From Patagioenas fasciata (Eukaryota > Chordata > Aves > Columbiformes > Columbidae): a stretch of 64,000 bases of DNA. The position numbers and the translations under genes are program-made. Location of the stretch: positions 68,286,552-68,350,551 of the forward strand of contig NC_092524.1 in the NCBI RefSeq assembly GCF_037038585.1, given 5' to 3'. Below, in pieces: positions 49,690-61,953 of this stretch (the stretch's first letter is position 1; each line of letters opens with the position of its first letter). The notes beneath the pieces were generated by a model that searched no databases, was not told the DNA's origin, and saw only the letters and a program-made list of their open reading frames with translations.

Positions 49690-52152
49690 TGGAGAGCTGG
49701 AGGCAGGTGAACAGTTGTGGGACTCCAGTGTGGTTAAATCCACGTAGCAGAGAAGGTGCACAAGGAATCGGGTAGAGAGGGCAGCTGTCTGCACAAACAA
49801 GGACCTGTCCGCTCTGTTTGGAGGCATCTCTGTCATCCTGTGCTTCTGTTTCTCTGCCTGCTACCAGAGCCAACGTACATCCCAACATTTACATCCGTCG
49901 CCATGGACTCAGCCAACGTTTGCAGAGCACCAAGGGGTGCCACATCATGGCACAGACCCATTAAAGTTATTCAGGCATGTAAAACCTCTTCAAAATAATG
50001 GGATTTAGACATTCTAATACTTTTGTGGACCTGAGTTTCTAAACAGGGTGCTGAAGTGTTGAGTTTACTCAACTTTCCACTGCAGATACCTCAAAAGTCC
50101 TTGGAGGTGATGCTCCATAAGCAAAGGTTTCTTCCTGCATCTCTTTATGAGTGTGTCTCCCCTTATCTCTTTCTGTATATATGTATATTTATACACACCC
50201 ATACACATACCTTTATGACGTTTTTAAACATACAGCAGGTAATATACTCAAGTATAAGGAAGAAAACTAGAACAGAATAAAGTATCACCACTGCTATCTT
50301 ATTGTATAAAAATAGGATTAAATCAACTTCCACAGCTAACCAAAATCCTTTCAAAAAAATCAATATTTTTAGAAAATCTTTATAATTAAGATGCTCACTG
50401 GAACCTGGGGACAAGGGTCATATCCTGAAGTGGTGTAAACTGTCACAGCTGCATTGACTTCGTCTGCACTTCCACCATCTAAACGAGTCAATGGTCTTGC
50501 CCCTAAGGTACAGTTTATGGCTGTATACTGATTAAAGAAAATATACACTGGTTCTTTAAGCAAAAAAGTGAAAAAAAAAAAACAAAAACCCCACCCCAGC
50601 TAAGGCTAATCTTATCAACAAATAACCTTTTAATCAGATTATTGAAACAACATGTTAATTTATGAAAAGTTCAGCATTCTATTAAACTGCAAACAACGTA
50701 GTGAATTGCAACCCAACAGGCTGCTTCATTGAATTCATACAGCCACTCCTGGCAAAGGCATTCCAAATTTGAACTTAATTAATATTCCTACTCCTGGTTT
50801 CCATAGTTTCTTTTTAAACATGAGTACCAGAAGAAACTGGCAGTAACTTTACCCATATTCTCAATAATAACCCCCCTCTGGCTGTCAATATGTATGAAAG
50901 GAAAAATGTTTCACATACCCCAAACAGCCTGTCATTTTCCTCTCTTTTGTCAAAAATACATTGGCAACTTTTTATCGCTTTTTTTTTGCTTACACAGCTT
51001 AAGATGCTTAACTGTTTCTCTGCTTGAGTTATAAGTGAGGCACCTTCCCTCCTTTGTGTATTGGAAAGAGAGACCAGTAGCCGTGCTCCTCCAACTTCAG
51101 GTGAAAGCCCCATCGCAAAAAATAACTCCAAATTTCACAGAGGTGTGAGGAAAACAAAGCAAAACAAAATATTTCCTTCAAGAATCAAGAACTTAAATGG
51201 TTAAAATGCTTGGGGAAGTGCTTCATGTTTTCCTTCCTTGCCTAGGAACTGCAAGAAGTGTCTCGTGTCCATCCTGGATCACGAACTTGCTCCTTTAAAT
51301 ATGCTTTAAAGCTGTTTTTCTGTTCCTTTATAAAAGGAGACTGCCTTTTACAGGCAGTACCTGAGCAAGACTGAATACCAGAAAGACAGACTAGAAGTCT
51401 CATTCACCCCAGGAATCTTCCTAGAGGTCACCACAACTACTCTGTATCTTACCTACACTTCCCTTTCTGCACAATGTGGCCCCAAAATTCTTCTTTCACT
51501 GTCACATGAGCCTGTGCACCAAATAAATTCTCCATCACAGCACCCAAACCAGTGTTCTCTGACTTCTGGGGAATATTCTTTGCCTTTTTGGGAGGGTACC
51601 TATAGAGCAGAGAGCCCTCATGAAGAATTTCAGGTGAACATCCTCATGACAAATCCACCCTGAGCTCCATGCTGCTACTGGACACTGTAATAAAGATTAA
51701 GCCCTCAAGCCTGGGGAATAGTTACTTCAGATTTATGCCTTTGGAACACTGCACAGGAATAACCCTGTATCACTTTTCATAGGGAGTTCAATGTCTCCAT
51801 TTTATCTGGTCAAGCACACCCCAATTATTTTGGGCAGTGTCTGACCGAACCTGGTTTGCAAGCAGAGTTGCAAAGCTTTAAACAAGGTGCGATTGAGGTG
51901 ATGCCGGCTGGCAGGTGGAAAACCTGGTGAGAACTGCAGATGGGTTGTTACCTGAGGATCTATTCCCAATCATAACCCTCTAGTCCTATAGACTGAGCTT
52001 TTTACAGAAGATCAGTGAATGGCAACAGTTTCCTGCTAGGGGACTTTATCCCTTTAATGTACAGATCTTGTGATGCCTTGCATGTCACCTCGGTTACAGA
52101 CGTCTCCAGTGTTATGGACTATACCTAAAACTTCCGCTTAAACTGAAACCAG
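49690..52152. other. Unassigned non-coding stretch
   Basis: Short imperfect TA/CA runs at 50175-50210 and a poly-A/C tract at 50571-50598. No repeat family or exon recognised. Confidence 0.5.
50571..50598 (+). repeat. A/C-rich low-complexity tract
   Basis: An A-run of about twelve, then 'caaaaaccccacccc'. Same strand bias as the other tracts. Confidence 0.65.
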
Positions 52153-52286
52153 CACCATCTCTGGATGTGTTTGGAAGATACATAGACGAGGTTCTTAGGG
52201 ACACAGGTTAGAGGCAGACTTGGCAGTGTTGGGTTAACAGTTGACTCTATCTTAAACACCTTCTCCAACCAAAACGATTCTATGTA
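52153..52286 (+). mobile_element. CR1 LINE fragment, diverged
   Basis: Sense: 'accatctctggatgtgtttg', 'acatagacgaggttcttagg', 'gtgttgggttaacagttgac', 'ttctccaaccaaaacgattc', ending 'ctatgta'. Same subfamily as 22408 with more changes. Confidence 0.85.
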
Positions 52287-52781
52287 AACTCACGGTCTCA
52301 CCTTGGATATATCCAAACTGATTCTTCTCTCTGAATTTTGAGGAGTGGAGGTTGCTTTAGCCCGTTAGTCCATCTTAACCAAATGTGGCAGAGGCATAGA
52401 AGCTTAAAAATATGCTCCAATAAATTTCGTGCAAAACATTCAATGCAAAATTCAGAAATACAAACTAGCTCCTCAAGAAAACAAAGACTAAAGAGTGAGC
52501 ACAGCAATGGTTTATTGTTTGTCCCATCTATCGATCAGTTGAAATGTCTGAATTGGTGTCTCGTTAGTGCATATGTTAATATATGTGAGATACATGAGAT
52601 GTATATCTCAAAAGGATACAAAGCACAAATGGCCACTCACCCACCCACACGCTGGGGGACACAGGATAGCACAGAGGTGACTTAAGGGAGGCTTAAGAGC
52701 CTTCAGGAGCAGCAACCTGTTGGACATCATTCCCCTGGAAACCAGATCTCTGTTTACCATTCAAAGAGCAGCCCTTACAGA

Positions 52782-52865
52782 CAAACACAAAACACACACA
52801 CCCCAAAGACAAAAAAAACACCCCAACCCAAACAAACGAACAAAAAGAAACCACAAAAAACCACA
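52782..52865 (+). repeat. A/C-rich low-complexity tract
   Basis: About 84 bp almost without G or T, with CACA and CAAA units. Confidence 0.75.
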
Positions 52866-53004
52866 TAGGACAACAATTAACACCCACCTGGGAAAACAGG
52901 ACTTAGATACACACCATCAGCAAACGGGTCTTCTGCACCTTCTGTCCAGTGCTGTTAAACTTGTTGTTTATAACAGCCTGAATTTGATGCTCACCCTGCT
53001 TTAA

Positions 53005-53066
53005 AGGCAGGGGGGTGAACCAGATAACTTTCTGAGGTCGCTTTCAGACTGAATGATCCCGTGCGT
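53005..53066 (+). mobile_element. Possible CR1 3' end scrap
   Basis: 'gcaggggggtgaaccagata', 'tttctgaggtcgctttcaga' and 'ctgaatgatcccgtgcgtg' resemble the last 60 bases of a sense CR1 (gggggttggaccagatgacc..gaggtcccttcca..aatgattctgtg), with many changes. Confidence 0.55.
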
Positions 53067-55737
53067 GTCAGATACCTAGGAATAAAAGCAGTGAAACTAT
53101 ACTTGCCACACAACTAAGTGCAGCTATAGATGATGTGGCCAATTGCAAAGGTTTGGCTACAGAAAAATCCAAGTCAATAAAGATTAAGCTCACATATGAG
53201 AAACGGGCACAGCAAGTCTATGGTATACTCTCAATAGGCATAGGGGACCGATAGGGATGCCATGAACCAACTAATCAAACATTAAACACAACAAGGCAAG
53301 ATTGGGATGGACAGGACCCATATTTCATCACATCAAGGCTGATGTCAAACACGATTTTGAAGATGTTGCAGAATAAAAGGCCTGCCTTCAGGGTATGACC
53401 GTGCAAAAAGGTGATCTTTCATCCTGTCATTCCAAATGCTTCTGTTTTATGGAGTTGAATCAACTAGGGCCTGTTAGCAGTTGCCTCCTGTGTTGCCAGA
53501 CGGGGAAGCTCGAAGCCACCTGTGAATCAGGAGGGGACAAGATGACAAGCAACTGCTTGACTGCTAAAGATCCTATTCTTGGAATAGTTCCTGTCTATCC
53601 TGCCAAATACGCCTTGGCTGAAGAGTGTGTGGTGGCTTGGGAGGGGGGATGAAAACTGCCTCCAGGTAAGGTAGGCCCAAGGCAAAGAGGAAAGAGAATG
53701 GCGGGTCAGATGGAAGCACCCTAGGAGAGACCAGGCATCTGAGAGGATGTCCAGCCAAACCCAGGATTTTCTTCAGAAGGAAAGAAATAATTTCTCCTTG
53801 ATGCTGGTGGTAGCCTTTAGCTCTACAGACTCTCAAAGTCCTAACCTGAGGGAACTGGTCAAGAAAAAATCATCTGGAAGCCCAAGTGGTTCTTTGATGG
53901 GACAAGAAAGATGTTTTATGCTTCACAGTTCATCACACAGAGAAGGGCAAATATGATGGCTAGAAACAACAGTCGTTGTTGCATAGGGGTAAAGTTCACT
54001 AATTCTTCAGCTCCCCTGGGAAGGACAGCAGACTTTATTTCTGTTACAGCCTGACAAGAGTTGGTTAGAAGATGATCCAGGAAAACAAGAGGGTGAAAGT
54101 AGCGAGGACATACAGGGGCAGCTCAGCAACAGAGCCCTGCAGGAAGCAGACAGACACGAGGTGCACCCCAACAGGCTGCCAGAGTAGCTCTGAAATATCA
54201 AAAAGCCTACGAAATCACGTAGGCCAGGACCAGCACTGCAGAGCTCCACCTCTGAGGAGTTCAGTAAGAAGAGATCTGGAAAAGAAACTATCAAGGAGAA
54301 CAGAAGGAAGTCCATTTCTATGAGGAGGCAGCGATGGAACAGACGGGTGGTATCGGTAGATGGTCTAACTTGTGTCGTACCTCATTGTGCGGCGTTAGAC
54401 AAATGCACAATCACCAGTCGACCAAACGGTCAGACAGCAGCTGCCACTCACGCCGGCAGAGCTGCGATCCAAGGGGGAGCAGAACAAGAGGGTCTGTTCT
54501 TCTCTGCCAAGGACCAGCAGGTGTGGAAGGAGAGAGGTGCCAAGCAGAAGGGAACCAAGCTAGAAGAAAACTCATTTTGTTTGAAGTTAGCCAGTGTCAG
54601 ATTAAAGAAATCAAAGACTTGTTTAGAGTAAAGCGAAGAGAAATAAAGGAAGCAATTTTCAGATTTCCGTCCAAGCCTTTTGTCCAGTTTAACCTCTTTT
54701 CTCTTATTCCTCCATTTGCTTGTTTTCTTCATCAGTCACAACAGAATGGCTCCTCCAGAAGAGGCTCATCCCTTGGCTTTGAGATCGCCAAAGAGACAGG
54801 GATCAAAGCAATTTAGGAAGCACAGTTTTCATGCCTGCATCACCATGTACACTAACGTGCTCCTTCACACAGCACTGTCACTGGAGATAAACCCATCAGC
54901 AACGCCACTGTGCAGCCTTCCTAAAGACAACCACTGAACACTGAAACGCAGTATTTGCCCTCTATCAAATTCTCTGTTCTTTAGTCCACCACCAGAATTC
55001 CACATGAAATAAAATCAGCTCTAGATTCTCCCATTTGCCAGGAAAAAAGGAATCCAATGATCCAAACAAGCTGAAAGGGCTGAATTCATCACATACAGTC
55101 TTCAGGGATCAAAATACCAAGTATCAGTGGGCTTCATTGGCTTCTACAATTAAATCAGGCAATCTCACCCTTTAAGCACGGTCTAAACAAGTTGCTTGCA
55201 TCCCTTTATAACTGATGGAGCAGTTGAGACACTTCCAGGAAGCAAATAATCTGTTCTGCTTTTGTTATATACCAGGATAAACCAGACTTTGGAAGAGCTC
55301 AATTCTCTCTTAGTCCGCGATATAGGAACCCCACACAACTAGCACATTACTCTTCTAAATTCACAGTAGGAATTCAGTGATATCAGCCCCCCATGATGTA
55401 ACTACGCCTTGAGAACTGCTCCTCTTTTACTCTTTTGGGTCCAGTTGCATCTTGCCTCATAGTGCAGAGTAGCTATGTTCTCTTCTACAACCTTATTTCA
55501 TCACAGAGTTGGCTCCGTTCCATTTTCCCCTCGGAATCCACCATCAGCTGATATCCAAAAACAGCATTCCACTAAATTAGAACAAAAAGAATTCTAAACT
55601 GTTATGTCCCCCTCCCCTACCTTCCTCAGCACATCTTTTTTTTTTTTCCAGTATCTGTTTTCTACAGAGCAAGTTCTGCTCAAGAACGAGCCATTTCTCA
55701 TCTTTTATGGAGTGAATCAATTTGCTGGCACCTAAAA

Positions 55738-56313
55738 CTGGGGTGTATTAGAAGGGGGGTGGTCAGTAGGTCAGAGACATTCTCTTTCCTCTCTACTCTG
55801 CCCTGGGGAGACCACCCCTGGAATCTTGTGTCCAGTTGTGGCCCCTCAGTTCCAGAAGGACAGGGAACTGCTGGAGAGAGTCCAGCGCAGCCACCAAGAT
55901 GCTGAAGGGAGTGGAGCATCTCCCGTGTGAGGAAAGGCTGAGGGAGCTGGGGCTCTGGAGCTGGAGGAGACTGAGGGGGGACTCATTCCTGGGGATCAAT
56001 ATAGAAAGGGGGAGTGTCAGAATGGAGCCAGGCTCTTCTCAGTGACAAACAATGGTAGGACAAGGGGTAATGGGTTCAAACTGAAACATAAGTGGTTCCA
56101 CTTAAACTTGAGGAGAAACTTGTTCCTGGTGAGGGTGTCAGAGCCTGGCCCAGGCTGCCCAGGGAGGTTGTGGAGTCTCCTTCTCTGCAGCCATTCAAAC
56201 CCGCCTGGACACCTTCCTGTGGAACCTCAGCTGGGTGTTCCTGCTCCATGGGGGGATTGCGCTGAATGAGCTTTCCAGGGCCCTTCCAACCCTGACATTC
56301 TGTGATTCTATGA
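55738..56313 (+). mobile_element. CR1 LINE fragment, longest in window
   Basis: Sense, about 575 bp, uniform subfamily. It starts in 'ctggggtgtattagaagggg' and includes 'ctctactctgccctggggag', 'cccctcagttccagaaggac', 'aggaaaggctgagggagctg' and 'gttcctgctccatgggggga', ending 'attctgtgattctatga'. 5'-truncated; no reverse transcriptase or endonuclease motif. Its 3' end points toward the inverted copy at 57032. Confidence 0.95.
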
Positions 56314-57031
56314 AAGTACCTTCAGTTCAAGCTCTAGACAAGTGTAAGAGTGTATCTGACAGCACACAATGTACCTCATGCAACCAACCTGACTGACTCT
56401 CACAAGTTTCTAGGAGTAAAGGGCAGACCTGATCAGCACCTCATTCCATCCTGGAAATAAAGAGCCAAGATGAACTCTCTTCTTTAGCTGATATTACTGT
56501 TGATTTCTGCCCCCACAACAGGATTGAGCAGTTGAGCACCAAGCACTCCTGTTGAATCACTATTTTCCGCCTTCTCTTTCTAAGCGAGGCCCCTAACGTT
56601 GCTAAATGTATCGTGTTCTTTTGCATGAAACAAAACAGAACTGCCCACCTTCCTGCTTGCTGCCTCATACAGTGGGGCTGAATTGAAAACACCAACATGG
56701 AGAGAATTACGCGTTGCACAAAGAATAGATTGGGTTTTCTCAACACGTGCGGTGTCTTAAATGGGAAATAAACTCCGTTTTGCACCATATTGCTGCCACA
56801 CGAGGCGTTTTCCCTTGCGTGGTCTGATCCGAGGGTACGTTCCGCACTGATTTCCTAGAGGAATACTGACAGCTTTTTCATACCCTTCCCCTCCCTCCCT
56901 ACACACAACCCACAGTATTATTCTTACAGATTTGTTATTTACCAAGACCAAATGAAGTAATTTCCTTTAAAGCAAAGTGCCTTTGTAGCATAAAGACTTC
57001 AGGGGGATCTTTGTGCATCTTTGTAGGGGCT
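56314..57031. other. Spacer between inverted CR1 copies
   Basis: About 720 bp of unique DNA between two oppositely oriented CR1 copies. A 115-codon minus frame at 56441-56788 has no recognised domain. Confidence 0.55.
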
Positions 57032-57470
57032 ACCACAGAATCCCAGAATGTCAGGGGTTGGAAGGGCCCTGGAAAGCTCATCCAGTGCAATCCCCCCATG
57101 GAGCAGGAACACCCAGCTGAGGTTCCACAGGAAGGTGTCCAGGCGGGTTTGAATGTCTGCACAGAAGGAGACTCCACAGCCTCCCTGGGCAGCCTGGGCC
57201 AGGCTCTGCCACCCTCACCATGAAGAAGTTTCTTCTCACATTTAAGTGGAACCTTTTGCGTTCCAGTTTGCACCCAGTGGCCCTGGTCCTACCATTGGTT
57301 GTCACCAAGAAGAGCCTGGCTCCATCCTCCTGACACTCACCCTTTATATATCTGTAAACATTAATGAGGTCACCTCTCAGTCTCCTCTTCTCCAAGCTTC
57401 AGAGCCCCAGCTCCCTCAGCCCTTCCTCATAAGGGAGATGCTCCACTCCCTCAATCATCTTCATTGCTCT
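57032..57470 (-). mobile_element. CR1 LINE fragment, young uniform subfamily
   Basis: Antisense, about 440 bp. It starts 'ccacagaatcccagaatgtc', matches the copies at 4199 and 45724 closely, and runs to 'ctccactccctcaatcatct'. It forms an inverted pair with 55738-56313. Confidence 0.95.
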
Positions 57471-59080
57471 ACCACCAACTACTGCACCTTGGACGGATAA
57501 TATTTTGTTCCCAAAAAGCTCCTTTAACCTACTTTTCAATTTTCAGAAAAGAGACGTTCTTTCTTGCTAACAAAAGGACCACCTTAGCGCCTCACTCGAC
57601 ACCAAATTAAGTGCTATCAGCTAAACACGCTCCACCGTCTGCTCTGAGTTACACGCCAGTCATGGTAGGTTTTAATTTGATTAGTGATTGGGCTAAAAGC
57701 AGCTAAATAAAAATTGTAATGCCCAAGAGCCACTTCGACTTGTTCAGACACTTTAAATACCAAATCCCTTCAGCAACATAACATTATCTTTAGAGACAAA
57801 ACTGAGTTTAAAAGTACAAATCTAATTGATCTCAAGTGCATTGGAATTACTATATTTAGGTTTTGGATTACGTGCTACAGAAAGGCTCACGCTATGTAAG
57901 CAACAAAACTAATTGTGGAAAGACAAAGGTATGCGTCTAACGTGCTTACGGACTTTTAAACATTCATATTTTCATTGAAGCTGGCAAAGTTACAGTTGCT
58001 CACACCAGCAGTGAATTTGGCACAGTGCCCTATATGTTGAGTGAATGTAAGCTGGCTACGTCTGCCCTCCTTCAGAAGACCTGGACTTCAAGCTCTGCTG
58101 CAAAATTTCTATTTAAGGTTCTCACTGTTGCAGGAAAAATAACAATAATAATAAAATAATACAGTAAATTAAAAACCAGCAAGTTGATTCTCAACAGCTA
58201 AGCAAGACGTTATGTTCTTTAGTCTCGACTGGGGGCTTGGCTCACGCAGGCATTAGCGGTAGATGCTCAACCACCACAGAAGGATGTTATCGCACTTTTA
58301 AAGGAGCTTTTCAAATCTAACACGCTATTTCAGAATAAACACCTTACCTAGACAAGAGGAAGAAGCAATTCATGCCCACAGCTCCTTCTGAGATGAATAT
58401 ATATGAGCATAGACTTAAAAAAAAGGACATAAAGATGATTCCTACAAGGTTAGGGAGAGTGGGAGTGAAAGCGATTTGGATCAGAAATTCCACAGAAGAG
58501 CAAAAAAACTTTCTAGGTTGATGGATGTTGGGGTTTGTTGTTGTTGTTTTTAATGAGAAATTAAAACCACACACACTGGGAAACAAAGTTAAGTTAAATC
58601 TAGCCCAGCTTTGCACATTTTAACAATTCATTCTGCTGTCTGTAGAACACAGCAATATAAATATTGTTATCTCTGTTAAAATGAATTATTGACAATTTTA
58701 ATACATGTTGCACAGTACATATTAATATAGAAAAATACATGTTATCAGCAGTGCAATGTTGACTATGTACTAATCCATTCCACCTGCTCAAATATTAGTG
58801 CAAATAATTATATATTTGTAATGCATCATTGCTGTCTAGTTTGAATCTCTGCCTCCAGAATAAATGTCTCTTCTCTCAAGTTGTTTGCTATTATGAGTAA
58901 AATGTTATATATTCATACTCAAATTGACTTTGGGTGGATAAGTAAAATGAGCAACCTTCAAAAATCCACTTGTCTATGACTTAGGAAGTCATTTTAATGA
59001 ATTGTTTACAGGAAAATGTTATAAAAATGTTTCAAACACAAGCTCACGTTAGCTGGCCTCTCTGTAACACTCCAGCACCT
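57471..59080. other. Unassigned AT-rich stretch
   Basis: No repeat family recognised. 57640-57740 and 58620-58950 are AT-rich with TAAT/ATTA words. A short GTT run lies at 58533-58553. Confidence 0.5.
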
Positions 59081-59295
59081 CATAGGATTGGAGAAGGTTG
59101 GTGTTGAAGGGACCTCTGTAGATCCCCCAGTCCAACCCCCCTGCTCACGCAGGGTCCCAGAGCAGATCACACAGGCGGGTCCAGGCGGGTTTGAATGTCT
59201 CAGAGAAGGAGACTCCACACCCGCTCTGGGCAGCCTGGGCCAGGCTCTGGCACCTCCCAGCAAAGAAGTTTCTGCTCATGTTCAGATGGAAGTTC
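59081..59295 (-). mobile_element. CR1 LINE fragment, variant 3' region
   Basis: Antisense: 'tcataggattggagaaggtt', 'gatcccccagtccaaccccc', 'cagagcagatcacacaggcg', 'ctccacacccgctctgggca' and 'gaagtttctgctcatgttca'. Shares the 'agagcagatcacacag' variant with the plus-strand copy split by the LTR at 929-2084. The terminal 8-mers are decayed. Confidence 0.9.
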
Positions 59296-59973
59296 ATCAA
59301 AACAATGTCGAGTTCAAAATGATCATCTCCAACTAGCAGTATCAACTAAAGTGAACCTCAACCATGCCTTTCAGCAGGATTAACCCTGATTACATGCACC
59401 TATGAATCTATTTGAGGGTCATCTCCTCACTATCTCACCTTTCTTCTCAAGCAAAGAGGTGCCCTTGATGAGGTTGGATACTTAGTAGAAAAACAGCTCC
59501 TGACCCCAACAGATTGATGCTCAAAATGGGAAAAGTAGATGTACAACAGTGCAAGGGCTCGTTTAGGCCCAGATACGAAGTTGGGACAGGGCTGAAAAGG
59601 ACAAGGGCAGCCCTGATAACAGATGAAGCCAGGTTAAGGTGAACACATTGCAAGGAAAAACTGTGGTGGAAACAGCCAGTCAGAGAAGAGGGAAAGAGCA
59701 GAAACAGCCCCAAAAACTTATGGAGCTCCATTGTGCACACAAAGGGCAAGAATGAAGAAGACTGATGTCTCTTAGACTGTTCTCTCCTTTATCTTCCTGA
59801 AATCCAGGTTTGAGAACAACGAAACACAGCGTGAGGAAGCTTCCAGCAACAGCCACTGCTGCCATGGTTCCTTGTCTCCCAAACCAGTATTTGTTTCTTG
59901 ACACTTTATCTCCAGCAGTGTTATGGACAATTTTGGGTTTCAGTGAAAGGAGAGAGTGAAGCTTTAACAGCGG
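59296..59973. other. Unassigned non-coding stretch
   Basis: Nothing recognised. A 100-codon minus frame (59447-59749) lacks a domain. Confidence 0.5.
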
Positions 59974-60298
59974 AACAGCTCTGCTATGAGAACAGGCTGT
60001 GAGCTGGGGTTGTCCAGTCTGGAGAAGAGAAGCTCCAGGGAGACCTTATTGAGGCCTTTGCAGACTTAAAAGGGGATAAGGAAGATGGGGACAGACTTTT
60101 GAGCAGGGCCTGTTGGGATAGGACAAAGGGTGATGGTTTTAAACTAAAGGAGGGGAGATTCAGGCTGGACATGAGGAAGGAATTGTTGGCCCTGAGGGTG
60201 GTGAGAGCCTGGCCCAGGTTGGGCAGAGAGGTGGTGGCTGAACCATCCCTGGAGACATCCCAGGCCAGGCTGGACGGGGCTCTGAGCAACCTGAGCAG
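59974..60298 (+). mobile_element. CR1 LINE fragment lacking its 3' end
   Basis: Sense: 'cagctctgctatgagaacag', 'gggttgtccagtctggagaa', 'gggagaccttattgaggcct', 'gagcctggcccaggttgggc', 'ctggacggggctctgagcaa', then stops at 'cctgag'. The last 100 or so bases of CR1 (compare 16580-16684) are absent, unlike usual CR1 copies, which lose the 5' side. A later deletion is the simplest reading. Confidence 0.92.
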
Positions 60299-61717
60299 AA
60301 GAGATAGTACAGAAATCTCCTACCACCATAAGCAATTAGGATGCAGGGAAAAAAGACAAGCAAAGCAGTGAACACGACTGGGCAGAAGGTCCGGGTCCCT
60401 CCCCTCCTTCAAAGGTGTAGAAATACAGAGAAAGAAAAGCAAATAACACGGCAGCCTTGATGTCCAGAGAAAAGAATACTCCAATGTAGCCAGCAAAACA
60501 CAAATCTGTCTCCACTTACACTAGGACAGAGGTGGTGGAAATAATACCTTTAGGCATTATAAGGCAATATCCAGCAGAACATAAGGAGAGGAAAGGTGCT
60601 CCTGCCTTTCAGTTGTCCTCCAGAAGAGCAGCTTTTGGTGGTGATGGCTGGATCACCCTCCCTGTGCTCCTGGGACGAGAAGTGTGAAGGAGTGTGAATT
60701 GCTACCTGCACCCAAGATTAGATAAGCAATTATTTAACCACTTCTTTGTGCGGGAAAAACCATCACCTCAGCCTGGTTTCCCTATCTGTAGTCACCTCAA
60801 CTCAAGCGCTGATCCAAACTAAGAGTTATGACCATGAAACTTGAGCCAAAGGACACCCGTTCTAGAATTTGTCATGACACCTAAAATTGAGCACGTTAGT
60901 TTTACTGTCAGGCACATATTAATGAAACTGGAATTATGGGCTTCTGAAGAACAGATCTACATGTCTCAAGCCCAGGAAGGAACCCAGGGAGCTTCTTGCT
61001 CTTTAGGACACTTTATAAGATGCAGCATTTTTGCTACATTTCCTACAGAAATGGAGCAAACAGTTCAGACAACACTCAACCACAGCACCACAGCAGTAGC
61101 CAGATGGCAGAGGGATGCTCCACAGGCAGACAAAATTGAGTTATCTGTGGGAGCTAAAACACTGAAGCAACCAGTGATTTAAAGTGAATTTACAAAAGCT
61201 AAGGAGAAAAAAGAAAACAAAACCCAACCTAAGTTCTCTTATTGTGAGATGAACCAACTTCCCACCTGCCAGTACAACGCCAGTCTCAAGCCAAGCAGTC
61301 ACCATTGTCCAGACCATTCTAAGTCTTTAAAGAAAAGATAAAATAAGCTTAGCTCTGGCAAACTCTTCTTCCCCCCAGCTGGACTGGGTGTTGCTGATGA
61401 GTTTCTGCTCCTTACAGTGACAATAAGCAGAGCTCACGTTGAGAGCATCACCGTCCTCTGGAGCAGATGTACGCTCCTGCCTCTTCTTGCAGAATCCAAC
61501 CACGGCGAGATGAACAAACAGCTCCATGGCAAAGGATTGCGACCAGACCCCCTCCTCCAGAAGCTCGCTTCATTTCAGGGTGGGACACAGCTGTAAAGAG
61601 ATGTTAATTCATATCCTGCTTACTCTCTGACGTTGACGTGTATGGCAGGTTTCTATTAATCACATTTTAACCTCCTCCTCCTTCTCCGCTACTTAAAACT
61701 GTTTGTTCTCCATGTTT
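60299..61717. other. Unassigned non-coding stretch
   Basis: No repeat family recognised. A 113-codon plus frame (60841-61182) has no domain. Confidence 0.5.
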
Positions 61718-61953
61718 TAGAACGAGACTAAATGGCCTCAAATTGCACCAGGGGAGGTTTAGATTGGATATTAGGAAAAATTTCTTCCTGGAAAGCGTTG
61801 TGAAGCACTGGAACAGGCTGCCCAGGGCAGTGGTGGAGTCACCATCCCTGGAGGGTTGGACAGACACATAAATGAGGTTCAGGGACTATGTTGGGTTAAT
61901 GGTTGGATTCGATCTTGAGGGTCTCTTCCAACCAAAATAATTCTATGATTCTT
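61718..61953 (+). mobile_element. CR1 LINE fragment with intact 3' end
   Basis: Sense: 'actaaatggcctcaaattgc', 'caggggaggtttagattgga', 'tattaggaaaaatttcttcc', 'ggcagtggtggagtcaccat', 'ctcttccaaccaaaataatt', ending 'ctatgattctt'. Same subfamily as 22408 and 49357, with small deletions near 61856-61885. Confidence 0.94.

Larger units (their letters stand above)
52287..55737. other. Unassigned stretch with low-complexity tract
   Basis: Includes the A/C tract 52782-52865, a possible CR1 scrap at 53005-53066 and a T-run near 55636-55648. The plus-strand frames around 54072-54816 (up to 160 codons) lie in locally CpG-richer DNA but overlap in several phases and carry no retroviral or host domain I can name. 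Confidence 0.45.

Noticed and set aside
50175..50210. Microsatellite of TA and CA units
   Set aside because: Too short and imperfect to list as a repeat array.
54334..54816. 160-codon plus frame in locally CpG-richer DNA
   Set aside because: I looked for retroviral gag, protease, RT and zinc-knuckle motifs and saw none. It overlaps another frame of 103 codons in a different phase.
55636..55652. Polypyrimidine tract with CAG resembling a 3' splice site
   Set aside because: No open exon with coding signature follows, and such T-runs are common.
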